This document shows, piece by piece, positions 1-4,974 of a stretch of 15,950 nucleotides of DNA. Under the pieces are notes generated by a model, which saw only the letters and a program-made list of their open reading frames with translations, was not told the DNA's origin and did not search any database. Each line of letters opens with the position of its first letter. Position 1 is the first letter of the stretch. This DNA is from Clostridiales bacterium UBA929 (GTDB taxonomy: Bacteria > Bacillota > Clostridia > Oscillospirales > UBA929): NCBI GenBank assembly GCA_002293625.1, contig DBDP01000107.1, positions 1 through 15,950 of the forward strand, read 5' to 3'. Both the position numbers and the translations under genes were made by a program.

Positions 1-20
1 CTTTTTGGGGGAACTCAAGC
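1..20. repeat. Left copy of a 20-bp terminal inverted repeat
   Basis: The first 20 bases are the exact reverse complement of 15928-15947; identity stops at base 21. In both places the repeat encodes Phe-Leu-Gly-Glu-Leu-Lys in the same frame, reading into the window at the left and out of the phage-like module at the right. It may be a duplicated phage gene fragment, the boundary of an invertible segment, or a repeat at which an assembly ended. Confidence 0.8.
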
Positions 21-67
21 AAATCTCGGCAAAAGAAGTTAACGCCAATGTGTTGACATTGGAATGA
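2..67 (+). CDS. C-terminal fragment of an unidentified ORF, cut by the window edge
   Basis: An open frame enters at the left edge and ends at TGA 65-67, giving about 21 residues that begin FLGELKQISAKE. The first six residues match the phage-like fragment at the right edge; the rest does not. The antitoxin promoter and operator lie inside it, which suggests that it is either the decayed end of a gene or not translated. I do not recognise it. Confidence 0.25.
   Translation, partial: FLGELKQISAKEVNANVLTLE
45..62. promoter_or_regulatory. Palindromic operator candidate over the antitoxin -35 box
   Basis: CCAATGT (45-51) and ACATTGG (56-62) form a perfect 7-bp inverted repeat with a 4-base centre. 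It covers the -35 hexamer of the toxin-antitoxin promoter. RelB/DinJ-type antitoxins are ribbon-helix-helix repressors that bind palindromes in their own promoters, so autoregulation is a natural inference. A 7-bp direct repeat, AATGATT, also occurs at 63-69 and 81-87 around the -10 box. Confidence 0.6.
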
Positions 68-80
68 TTAATGCTATAAT
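53..80 (+). promoter_or_regulatory. Sigma-A promoter of the toxin-antitoxin operon
   Basis: TTGACA at 53-58 and TATAAT at 75-80 are both perfect consensus hexamers separated by 16 bases. TGC directly before the -10 makes it an extended -10 promoter. The expected start of transcription is near 87, only about 12 bases before the antitoxin ATG and just upstream of an AGGTGAT SD at 89-95. Confidence 0.85.
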
Positions 81-98
81 AATGATTGAGGTGATGTT

Positions 99-404
99 AT
101 GAGCGGCACAAAATCAACCGTTAACGTAAAAATTGACGCAGGCGTAAAGGAATCCGCTGCCGCGTTACTGGCTCGTATGGGCATCGACCAGACAACGGCG
201 ATTGAGATGTACTACCGAAAAATCATCGCAACGAACGCGTTGCCGTTCCTACCCGAACCCGTGCCGTCAAACGGGGAGAAACTCCTCGCCGCCATCAAAC
301 GGAGAGGGATACCAAGCAAATCCATAGAGGTAAACGACGAAGGACAAATCCTCGTTGACAAGAAAAAAGACCCTGATCTATATGACTGGGCGGTTAATGG
401 GTAA
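99..404 (+). CDS. RelB/DinJ-family type II antitoxin
   Basis: This 101-residue protein looks like an antitoxin of the RelB/DinJ family. The N-terminus (STVNVKIDAGVKESA) is a ribbon-helix-helix DNA-binding start, followed by the family hallmark of a helix and a short loop (MGIDQTTAIEMYYRKI, then ALPFLPE). The C-terminal 40 residues would be the flexible toxin-neutralising tail. It starts at ATG 99 with an AGGTGAT SD 3-9 bases upstream and has its own consensus promoter with an overlapping palindrome. Its stop TAA overlaps the ATG of the downstream toxin frame (TAATG), so the pair was translationally coupled. DinJ partners are usually RelE/YafQ-fold toxins, whereas the partner here looks PemK/MazF-like. 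The antitoxin is intact although the toxin frame is not. Confidence 0.85.
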   Translation: MSGTKSTVNVKIDAGVKESAAALLARMGIDQTTAIEMYYRKIIATNALPFLPEPVPSNGEKLLAAIKRRGIPSKSIEVNDEGQILVDKKKDPDLYDWAVNG

Positions 405-721
405 TGAACGTCTTTGACATTTACATTGCCTATATTTCTTGGGGGAGTAGCGGTAAAGCCCGTCCTGTATTAATTCTCGGGCATTAAGAAGGGGCCGTAT
501 CCGTATTCAAGATTACGACTCAGTATGAGCAAAAAAGCGAAATGGTACGCGCTAAATACTTCAAGATTTCAGACTGGGCGCAAGCAGGGCTTCATAAGCA
601 ATCGTATATCGACACAAATATCATTCGGCGTATGCCATCTGCGGCATTAAACGGAAGAACCGCAATCGGGAGACTATCTCCCGCTGATGAAGAAAAACTT
701 ATCGAGTTTATCGACATGTAG
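404..721 (+). pseudogene. PemK/MazF-like toxin frame with one in-frame stop
   Basis: From ATG 404 one frame runs 105 codons to TAG 719-721 and is broken only by TAA at 485-487 (codon 28). The part before the stop reads MNVFDIYIAYISWGSSGK then ARPVLILGH; the part after contains EGAVSVFKITTQYE, AKYFKISDWAQAGL and KQSYIDTNIIRRMP. The first half has the MazF/PemK pattern of a beta strand followed by Gly-Lys-x-Arg-Pro-Val-Leu. The second half resembles PemK-like toxins that pair with small antitoxins in Clostridia. MazF-fold toxins are mRNA endonucleases. The frame is unchanged on both sides, so a single substitution would explain the stop. Function is probably lost unless the stop is read through; a sequencing error is also possible. 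The ATG overlaps the antitoxin stop. Confidence 0.75.
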
Positions 722-731
722 ACAATCCTAT

Positions 732-775
732 AAAAAAACGCCGCCGGCTTAATTTGAACCGGCGGTGGTTTTTTA
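732..775 (+). terminator. Rho-independent terminator after the toxin-antitoxin locus
   Basis: CCGCCGG (741-747) pairs with CCGGCGG (759-765) and is followed by a T run at 769-774. An A run at 732-738 precedes it, so it could work in both directions. It separates the toxin-antitoxin locus from the sporulation operon. Confidence 0.85.
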
Positions 776-853
776 TGCCATCTTCCTATAATCCGACGAG
801 CTTTTCAAATTAACAGGTTTACAATAACACTACCATACGAAGGAGGGACGCCC

Positions 854-1174
854 ATGCGGGTCACTTGGGAATTGCGGGGCAGCAGGCTCTTTGTGTACTT
901 ATCGGGAGAGCTTGACCATCACGCGGCGCATCAGGCGCTGAAGGAGATGGGTGAGGCGCTCGACGAACATATGCCGCTGCATTGCGTACTCGATTTATCG
1001 GGACTGACGTTTATGGACAGCTCCGGCATAGCGGTGGTGCTGGGAACATACCGCCGCCTAAAGACTTACGGGGGCGAGCTTTCGGTCGCCCATGCGCCCA
1101 ACCACGCCGCGAAGGTGCTGACAATGGCCGGCGTAGACCGGATCGTACCGATTGCGGTTGCTGTGAAAGGATGA
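854..1174 (+). CDS. spoIIAA: Anti-sigma-F factor antagonist SpoIIAA (STAS domain)
   Basis: SpoIIAA is the switch protein that releases sigma-F in the forespore. In its dephosphorylated form it binds the anti-sigma factor SpoIIAB; SpoIIAB inactivates it by phosphorylating one serine, and SpoIIE removes the phosphate. The 106-residue protein is a single STAS domain. The motif MDSSGIAVVLG places the phosphorylated serine at residue 57, preceded by Asp55, as in known SpoIIAA. Length matches the family. It begins at ATG 854 with an AGGAGGG SD at 841-847. It is the first gene of the canonical spoIIAA-spoIIAB-sigF operon, 7 bases ahead of spoIIAB. In Bacillus this operon is driven by sigma-H; I could not find a convincing sigma-H promoter in 776-853. 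Confidence 0.95.
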   Translation: MRVTWELRGSRLFVYLSGELDHHAAHQALKEMGEALDEHMPLHCVLDLSGLTFMDSSGIAVVLGTYRRLKTYGGELSVAHAPNHAAKVLTMAGVDRIVPIAVAVKG

Positions 1175-1181
1175 AAAGCGA

Positions 1182-1619
1182 GTGAATGTACTTAACGAAA
1201 TGAAGCTGGAGTTTCTCTCCCGCTCGGCAAACGAAGCGCTGGCGCGTTCTGCGGTCAGCCAGATGGCGGCGCAGCTCGATCCCACGCTGGAAGAGCTGGG
1301 CGACATCAAAACCTCGGTTTCCGAGGCGGTTACCAACGCCGTCGTCCACGCCTACCCCGACCGCTTGGGCGTCGTCCACTTAAAGGCGCGTATCTTGGAG
1401 GGCGGGATTCTGGAGGTCACGGTGCGCGACAGAGGTATCGGGATTGAGGACGTTGAAGAAGCGCGCGCGGCGCTGTTCACAACCGGCGGCGAGGAACGTT
1501 CCGGGATGGGTTTCACCATCATGGAGAGTTTCATGGACAAGCTGAAGGTGCGCTCCGCGCCGGGGCGCGGAACCACCGTTGTCATGCGTAAGCGGGTAAT
1601 GCCCCGTCTGCTGCGGTGA
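1182..1619 (+). CDS. spoIIAB: Anti-sigma-F factor and serine kinase SpoIIAB
   Basis: SpoIIAB holds sigma-F inactive and phosphorylates SpoIIAA. The 145-residue protein has the GHKL ATPase fold: the N box SEAVTNAVVHAY around Asn52, the G1 box DRGIGI at residues 83-88, and the ATP-lid/G2 segment ERSGMGFTIM near 105-114. The N-terminus NEMKLEF and the segment LDPTLEELGDIKT closely resemble Bacillus SpoIIAB. It starts at GTG 1182, behind an AAAGG at 1167-1170 that lies at the end of spoIIAA. The GTG gives the expected N-terminus and family length. Its stop overlaps the sigF start by four bases (GTGA), consistent with translational coupling that keeps inhibitor and sigma factor in balance. Confidence 0.95.
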   Translation: MNVLNEMKLEFLSRSANEALARSAVSQMAAQLDPTLEELGDIKTSVSEAVTNAVVHAYPDRLGVVHLKARILEGGILEVTVRDRGIGIEDVEEARAALFTTGGEERSGMGFTIMESFMDKLKVRSAPGRGTTVVMRKRVMPRLLR

Positions 1620-2338
1620 CGGTTTCCGGGCAGGCTGAGGCGTCGTCGCTGCTGGAAGCCGCAAAAGGCGGAGACGAAGCCGCTTTGGAGCGCGTTGTTT
1701 TGGAAAACAACGGCTTGATTTGGAGCGTCGCAAGACGCTACTTCGGGCGCGGCGCCGACCCCGACGATCTCTACCAGCTCGGCTGCGTGGGGTTCCTTAA
1801 AGCGGTCAAAGGCTTTGACACTTCTTACGGTACGCAGTTTTCGACGTACGCCGTGCCTAAGATCGCCGGGGAGATACGGCGCTTTTTACGGGACGACGGC
1901 GCGGTGAAGGTCAGCCGCACCGTAAAGGAACGCGCCGCCGTGATTCGGTCGGCGCGCGAAAAACTCATGCAGGAGTTGGGGCGTGAGCCGGTGTTAAGCG
2001 AAATATCCGAGCTTTGCGGCTTGCCGCCCGAGGACATCGCCGAAGCCGACCAAGCGGGGGAGCCGGTCGAATCCTTGCAGCGCGAAAGTGGCGAGGACGG
2101 ATTGACGTTTGAGGGTGTCGTCGGCGTAGAAGGACATGAAAACCGCATTCTGGACGAGCTGTTTCTGCGCGACGCGATTAAAAAGCTGCCCGAAAAGGAG
2201 CGCAGCGTGATCGTCATGCGGTATTACCGCAATTTTACGCAGGAGCGGACGGCGCGGGTCATCGGCGTATCGCAGGTGCAGGTATCGCGGATCGAGCGGC
2301 GGGCGCTGCTAATGCTGCGGGGATTTGCGGAAGAATAA
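1616..2338 (+). CDS. sigF: Forespore-specific RNA polymerase sigma factor SigF
   Basis: This is the first compartment-specific sporulation sigma factor, active in the forespore after release from SpoIIAB. The 240-residue protein has sigma-70 region 2 (GLIWSVARRYFGRGADPDDLYQ and the -10-recognising segment FDTSYGTQFSTYAVPKIAGEIRRFLRDD, given here in parts), region 3 (about residues 100-140) and region 4 with a helix-turn-helix ending SQVQVSRIERRALL. The operon position, directly after spoIIAB with a GTGA overlap, separates it from the related SigG and SigB. It starts at GTG 1616. Its stop lies one base from the stop of the convergent DUF2156 gene and no terminator hairpin lies between, so the two transcripts probably overlap at their 3-prime ends. 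Confidence 0.94.
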   Translation: MTVSGQAEASSLLEAAKGGDEAALERVVLENNGLIWSVARRYFGRGADPDDLYQLGCVGFLKAVKGFDTSYGTQFSTYAVPKIAGEIRRFLRDDGAVKVSRTVKERAAVIRSAREKLMQELGREPVLSEISELCGLPPEDIAEADQAGEPVESLQRESGEDGLTFEGVVGVEGHENRILDELFLRDAIKKLPEKERSVIVMRYYRNFTQERTARVIGVSQVQVSRIERRALLMLRGFAEE

Positions 2339-2339
2339 A

Positions 2340-3209
2340 TTACAACGCCAACTCCACCATATATTTTTCCAGCTGCGCCACCGGGTGGTAAGACATCTTG
2401 GAACGGCGCAGCCCTTCTATGCCCATATCCTCTTCGCGGTTGATGTATTCCACCGTGCCGCCATAGGCGCGGGCAAACAGGTTGACGGTTTTTTGATACG
2501 CTCCGGCATAATCCGTGTCGGCCTTCTCAATATGCACAAAAAGCGTGTCGCCCACGATCTCACCGACGGAAACCGAGACGATCTGCCCGCCCACCAGCAG
2601 AACGCCGCCCACCTGACCGTACATGTCGTACCGCTCCAACAGCTCGCGGATGATTTCTCGCTCCATCAACGCCAGCTCGCCTTCCGGCGGATTCTTCGCG
2701 TAGAAATGGTCAAAGAAACCCCGCGCCGCCGCCATGTCTGTCAGCGGTGCAAACAGATGATTCGGGTAGAGGCGGTCAAAGCGGCTGATGTGGTTTCTCT
2801 GACCGTGGTACCGCTTACCCGACAGCTCAATTAGGTCGCGGCTGCTGTAGAGGTAGTCCGACCAACCGTCCATCCGCTCCGCACGCAGAACGCGGTGACG
2901 CGCCCGCATGACCGCCAGCTCGTCCTCCGTGACAACCGAAAAAACCGCCCTGTTTCCTTCTGCGCGGCAAGTCTCTAAAATAGCCTCTATTCCCCTATCA
3001 AAATCGCCGCCGACCGGCGTCATAAAGGTCGGTTCTTCATAATTCTGCCGGATAAAAAGCGTGTCGTCCTGTACGCAAAAGGCGGTGGAAAAATGTTTCC
3101 GCCATAGAAACAGCACCGATGTACAATCACACAGGCGCGTCGCCGAACGATAAAAGAACGGTCTGACCGCCGGAAAATCCGCCAGCTCCAGCGGGCGAAA
3201 ATGCAACAT
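2340..3209 (-). CDS. DUF2156 (LPG-synthase C-like, GNAT-fold) protein
   Basis: This 289-residue protein matches the DUF2156 family, a double GNAT-like fold related to the catalytic domain of phosphatidylglycerol lysyltransferases (MprF). Recognisable pieces are the N-terminal LELADFPAVRPFF, the central YLYSSRDLIELSGKRYHGQR with NHISRF, and the C-terminal EYINREEDMGIEGLRRSK. Family members of this length lack the MprF membrane domain and are cytosolic; the acceptor is not known, so transfer of an aminoacyl group is only an inference. The start ATG at 3207-3209 has an AAGAAGG SD 9 bases upstream. It has its own consensus promoter lying across the end of the upstream kinase gene, and it converges on sigF with one base between the stops. 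Confidence 0.85.
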   Translation of the reverse strand: MLHFRPLELADFPAVRPFFYRSATRLCDCTSVLFLWRKHFSTAFCVQDDTLFIRQNYEEPTFMTPVGGDFDRGIEAILETCRAEGNRAVFSVVTEDELAVMRARHRVLRAERMDGWSDYLYSSRDLIELSGKRYHGQRNHISRFDRLYPNHLFAPLTDMAAARGFFDHFYAKNPPEGELALMEREIIRELLERYDMYGQVGGVLLVGGQIVSVSVGEIVGDTLFVHIEKADTDYAGAYQKTVNLFARAYGGTVEYINREEDMGIEGLRRSKMSYHPVAQLEKYMVELAL

Positions 3210-3266
3210 GCAAAAGCCTTCTTATGTGTAATATGGGAGATTTCATGGGGTATTTTGTTCTTCTAT

Positions 3267-3295
3267 ATTATATATCACTCCCGCACAATTGTCAA
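3267..3295 (-). promoter_or_regulatory. Consensus sigma-A promoter of the DUF2156 gene
   Basis: On the minus strand, TTGACA (3290-3295) and TATAAT (3267-3272) are separated by exactly 17 bases, so both boxes and the spacing match consensus. The -35 box and most of the spacer lie inside the last codons of the kinase gene, whose stop is at 3275-3277. The transcript would start near 3260. Confidence 0.85.
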
Positions 3296-4141
3296 CTGTT
3301 TCCGGCAATCCAGCACCGCCGCGAGAGACGGGCAAGCGGTTCCGCCTGTTATAACGCCCGCCGTCGCAGCAGCAGCCGAGAGCAGGAACATCTCTTCCGG
3401 CGGGAGTTCCCTCTCCAGCGCGAACGCCAAAGCACCCGTCATGCAGTCCCCCGCTCCGGCGGGCGACGCGACAGTGACCGGCAGACCGGGGATAAACCAT
3501 GTTTGCCCCTTATGAAAAAACCGCACACCCTCCGAGCCGAGTGAGTTTACAAGCAGCCCGCCGTATGCCGTGCGGTCGATCATCGCCATCTCGTCCCGGT
3601 TCGGCTTTAGCGCGTCGGGGTTCGCCCGCGCGCCGAGACGCAGCGCCTCACCCGATGTATCCAGAATCACCTTCGCGCCGCGCTCCCGTAACGCGTGAAT
3701 CATCTTGCCGTACCAACCCGGTTCCGCACCGGGCGGCAGACTGCCCGACAGCACAAAAATACGCTCCGGCACGCACAGCTCCAACAGCAGTATTTCCATT
3801 TCCCGCCACACCACCGCTTCGCTGCCCGCTCCATTCAGCTCGGTCAGAACGCCGTCCGTATCCACTATCTTTGTATTGACCCGCGTCTCCCCCGCCGCGA
3901 TAAAGCGGTGCGGCAACCCTTCCCGCTCCAGCAGGGATAGCAATAGCTCCCCCGTCGCGCCTCCGGCAAAACCCACGGCCAGCGCCTCGCCGCCGAGCGC
4001 CCGAATCATCCGCGCGGCGTTAATCCCCTTTCCGCCCGCGTTGATTACGCTTTCGGAAAGCCGGTTCGTCTCGCCCAAAGCAAGCCTGTCCGACCGCGCC
4101 GTGATGTCAATGGCGGGGTTTACCGTGACGGTGATGATCAT
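3275..4141 (-). CDS. 1-phosphofructokinase / tagatose-6-phosphate kinase family (PfkB) kinase
   Basis: This is a PfkB-superfamily sugar-phosphate kinase of the FruK/LacC branch, which phosphorylates fructose-1-phosphate or tagatose-6-phosphate with ATP. The N-terminus MIITVTVNPAIDIT and the substrate motif NAGGKGINAAR (residues 34-44) are typical. The C-terminal SPAGAGDCMTGAL carries the anion-hole GAGD with catalytic Asp232. At 288 residues it is about 20 shorter than usual. The shortening lies after KPNRDEMAMID, where the loop before the conserved LGSEG segment is reduced. A longer open frame extends to 4222, but ATG 4139-4141 has an AAAGGAGA SD nine bases away and gives the family N-terminus. 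No fructose PTS or FruR is nearby, so the substrate is unassigned. No separate terminator precedes the DUF2156 gene. Confidence 0.87.
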   Translation of the reverse strand: MIITVTVNPAIDITARSDRLALGETNRLSESVINAGGKGINAARMIRALGGEALAVGFAGGATGELLLSLLEREGLPHRFIAAGETRVNTKIVDTDGVLTELNGAGSEAVVWREMEILLLELCVPERIFVLSGSLPPGAEPGWYGKMIHALRERGAKVILDTSGEALRLGARANPDALKPNRDEMAMIDRTAYGGLLVNSLGSEGVRFFHKGQTWFIPGLPVTVASPAGAGDCMTGALAFALERELPPEEMFLLSAAAATAGVITGGTACPSLAAVLDCRKQLTIVRE

Positions 4142-4189
4142 TTGGGATGTTCTCCTTTCGGAGTTTACACGTTTTTGTATATTATTATT

Positions 4190-4218
4190 TTGACAAATAA
4201 CACATATTATTGTATTCT
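4190..4218 (+). promoter_or_regulatory. Promoter of the 24-codon ORF (candidate toxin mRNA)
   Basis: TTGACA at 4190-4195 and TATTCT at 4213-4218 are separated by 17 bases on the plus strand. The transcript would begin near 4225 and run into a strong SD and the small ORF at 4276. The promoter lies in the AT-rich gap upstream of the oppositely oriented kinase gene. Confidence 0.7.
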
Positions 4219-4254
4219 GCAACTGTGCATGGGCGGTGTGTCGGCGGTCTTTGT

Positions 4255-4268
4255 CCTCCGCAAGGAGG
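4255..4268 (+). promoter_or_regulatory. Hairpin masking the SD of the 24-codon ORF
   Basis: CCTCC (4255-4259) and GGAGG (4264-4268) form a 5-bp G/C-rich stem capped by GCAA, a stable GNRA tetraloop. The 3-prime arm is the core of the SD AAGGAGGTGAT at 4262-4272, which is fully complementary to the 16S rRNA tail. Such masking of a very strong SD is common in type I toxin mRNAs. Confidence 0.65.
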
Positions 4269-4275
4269 TGATGCG

Positions 4276-4350
4276 ATGCAGTACATAGTCGAGGTCAGAA
4301 AACTCTTGCAAGCCTTGGCATCACTCATCCGCAGTATAAAAGCAAAGTAA
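4276..4350 (+). CDS. 24-residue cationic amphipathic peptide, candidate type I toxin
   Basis: ATG 4276 to TAA 4348-4350 encodes MQYIVEVRKLLQALASLIR followed by SIKAK. The peptide is predicted to be almost entirely helical, with Ile/Val/Leu on one face and Lys/Arg on the other, and ends in a basic tail. The SD is the longest possible match to the 16S tail (4262-4272), seven bases from ATG when measured from AGGAGG. A promoter lies upstream, a terminator-like hairpin downstream, and a strong opposing promoter (4440-4469) would make an RNA antisense to its 3-prime end. This layout is that of type I toxin-antitoxin systems such as TxpA/RatA. I do not recognise the peptide sequence itself. Alternatives are a leader peptide or a secreted amphipathic peptide. 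Confidence 0.6.
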   Translation: MQYIVEVRKLLQALASLIRSIKAK

Positions 4351-4382
4351 CCGCCCCCCCGAAACCAACGGATGGCGGTTGC
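4340..4382 (-). terminator. Terminator of the candidate antisense RNA
   Basis: The stem is 7 bp (4349-4355 with 4374-4380), with one more pair outside a mismatch (4347 with 4382). On the minus strand a T-rich tail of about 12 bases follows. On the plus strand no T run follows, so the signal is directional. The stop codon of the 24-codon ORF lies in the stem. Confidence 0.55.
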
Positions 4383-4433
4383 CTTGCGTAACTACGAATC
4401 CTGAGGCGAAGACCGTTGAGGTGCCGCCCCTCT
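4340..4433 (-). ncRNA. Candidate antisense RNA to the small-ORF mRNA
   Basis: A transcript from the promoter at 4440-4469 would start near 4433 and run leftward. It meets the hairpin AACCGCC/GGCGGTT (4374-4380 with 4349-4355), followed on this strand by ACTTTGCTTTTA, so it should end near 4340 after roughly 95 bases. It would be complementary to the stop codon and 3-prime untranslated part of the 24-codon mRNA. This is inferred from promoter and terminator positions only. Confidence 0.5.
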
Positions 4434-4439
4434 GCACTC

Positions 4440-4469
4440 ATCATAACACGTCTCTCACGCCCCTGTCAA
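4440..4469 (-). promoter_or_regulatory. Extended -10 promoter of the antisense RNA
   Basis: On the minus strand TTGACA (4464-4469) and TATGAT (4440-4445) are 18 bases apart, with TGT just before the -10 (extended -10). It points at the 3-prime end of the 24-codon ORF. Its -35 box sits at the centre of an 8-bp inverted repeat. Confidence 0.75.
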
Positions 4470-4488
4470 GGGGCGTTTACTTATTCTA
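4457..4488 (+). terminator. Terminator-like hairpin for the small-ORF mRNA, overlapping the antisense -35
   Basis: ACGCCCCT (4457-4464) and AGGGGCGT (4469-4476) form a perfect 8-bp stem with a GTCA loop, followed by TTTACTTATTCT. On the plus strand this is a plausible terminator giving an mRNA of about 260 bases from the 4190 promoter. On the other strand the same bases contain the antisense promoter -35. Confidence 0.55.
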
Positions 4489-4530
4489 TGTGTTTTTCGC
4501 TTGAAATACTCCCGAACCATGACACTATTG

Positions 4531-4560
4531 TAACAGAAGAAACCCACCGCCGAAAGGCGG
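4531..4560 (-). terminator. Weak terminator for the minus-strand small transcript
   Basis: CCGCC (4547-4551) and GGCGG (4556-4560) form a stem capped on the minus strand by TTTC. It is followed on that strand by TGGGTTTCTTCTGTT, a moderately T-rich tail. It lies downstream of the unit started by the promoter at 4802-4831. Confidence 0.4.
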
Positions 4561-4568
4561 CCAACAAT

Positions 4569-4715
4569 CTACCGAGAAGCGTTAAGCCCTCTTTCAGTCG
4601 TTAGCTGCTTGGGAGGGCTTTTCGCTGTCGTTTTCCGTTTGGATATAAACATCGCGCATCTGCGGACTTCCGCGATAAGTAGGTGCAACTCTTTTACCAA
4701 TTGGAGCAACATCAT
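4569..4715 (-). CDS. Possible small protein, frame uncertain
   Basis: ATG 4713-4715 has an AAAGGAGG SD at 4726-4733, ten bases away, and opens a 48-codon frame ending at TAG 4569-4571. It begins MMLLQLVKELHLLIAEVRR and ends in a basic tail. A second overlapping frame on the same strand (TGA at 4594-4596) reads DDVAPIGKRVAPTYRGSPQM and then DVYIQTENDSEKPS. Its codons are richer in the purine-N-pyrimidine pattern of real genes, but the only in-frame start near the SD is ATA at 4720-4722. A consensus promoter (4802-4831) drives this strand. I do not recognise either product. A SD-complementary stretch, ACTCCTTCC, in the leader could mask the SD. Confidence 0.35.
   Translation of the reverse strand: MMLLQLVKELHLLIAEVRRCAMFISKRKTTAKSPPKQLTTERGLNASR
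4584..4620. repeat. 8-bp inverted repeat inside the small-ORF region
   Basis: AAGCCCTC (4584-4591) and GAGGGCTT (4613-4620) are perfect complements with a 21-base loop. On the plus strand TT follows the stem, so it could be a backup terminator for rightward transcripts; on the minus strand no T run follows. Confidence 0.45.
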
Positions 4716-4801
4716 CAGCTATCGTCCTCCTTTCCTAGCACTCCATGATCTTGAAAGGCAGGTCGCAGGCTCGCCGCTGGAAGGAGTTTCTTCTATAACG
4801 T

Positions 4802-4831
4802 ATTTTAGCATTAATCAAAGAAAGATGTCAA
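4802..4831 (-). promoter_or_regulatory. Extended -10 sigma-A promoter of the minus-strand small unit
   Basis: On the minus strand TTGACA (4826-4831) and TAAAAT (4802-4807) are 18 bases apart, with TGC immediately before the -10. Transcription would start near 4795 and give a leader of about 80 bases before the ATG at 4715. Confidence 0.75.
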
Positions 4832-4910
4832 GAATCGTACACGTCTTTAATCTATTACCGCCACCCTCTAACACACCCTCACTCTTCCTCGCTCCGCCGC
4901 GCATACGAGC

Positions 4911-4941
4911 AAAAGAAGACCCCCCGTCGAAGCGGGGGGTC
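4911..4941 (-). terminator. Strong terminator of the secreted-protein/flagellin unit
   Basis: GACCCCCCG (4918-4926) and CGGGGGGTC (4933-4941) form a perfect 9-bp stem with a 6-base loop. On the minus strand it is followed by TTCTTTTGC. It lies 34 bases after the stop of the large secreted protein. Confidence 0.88.
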
Positions 4942-4974
4942 GATGGTGCGTTGTATGCTATTTGTGACGTGATT

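Noticed and set aside
776..853. Sigma-H promoter for the spoIIA operon
   Set aside because: AGGTTT at 815-820 resembles a sigma-H -35, but no GAAT-type -10 occurs at the proper distance. Sigma-H control is expected from Bacillus but not visible here.
2325..2834. 169-residue plus-strand open frame after sigF
   Set aside because: It is antisense to the well-supported DUF2156 gene and shows no recognisable motif.
4142..4260. Kinase promoter on the minus strand
   Set aside because: Several AT-rich hexamers such as TTGCAG and TTGTCA occur, but none pairs with a good -10 at 16-18 bases, so no promoter was called.
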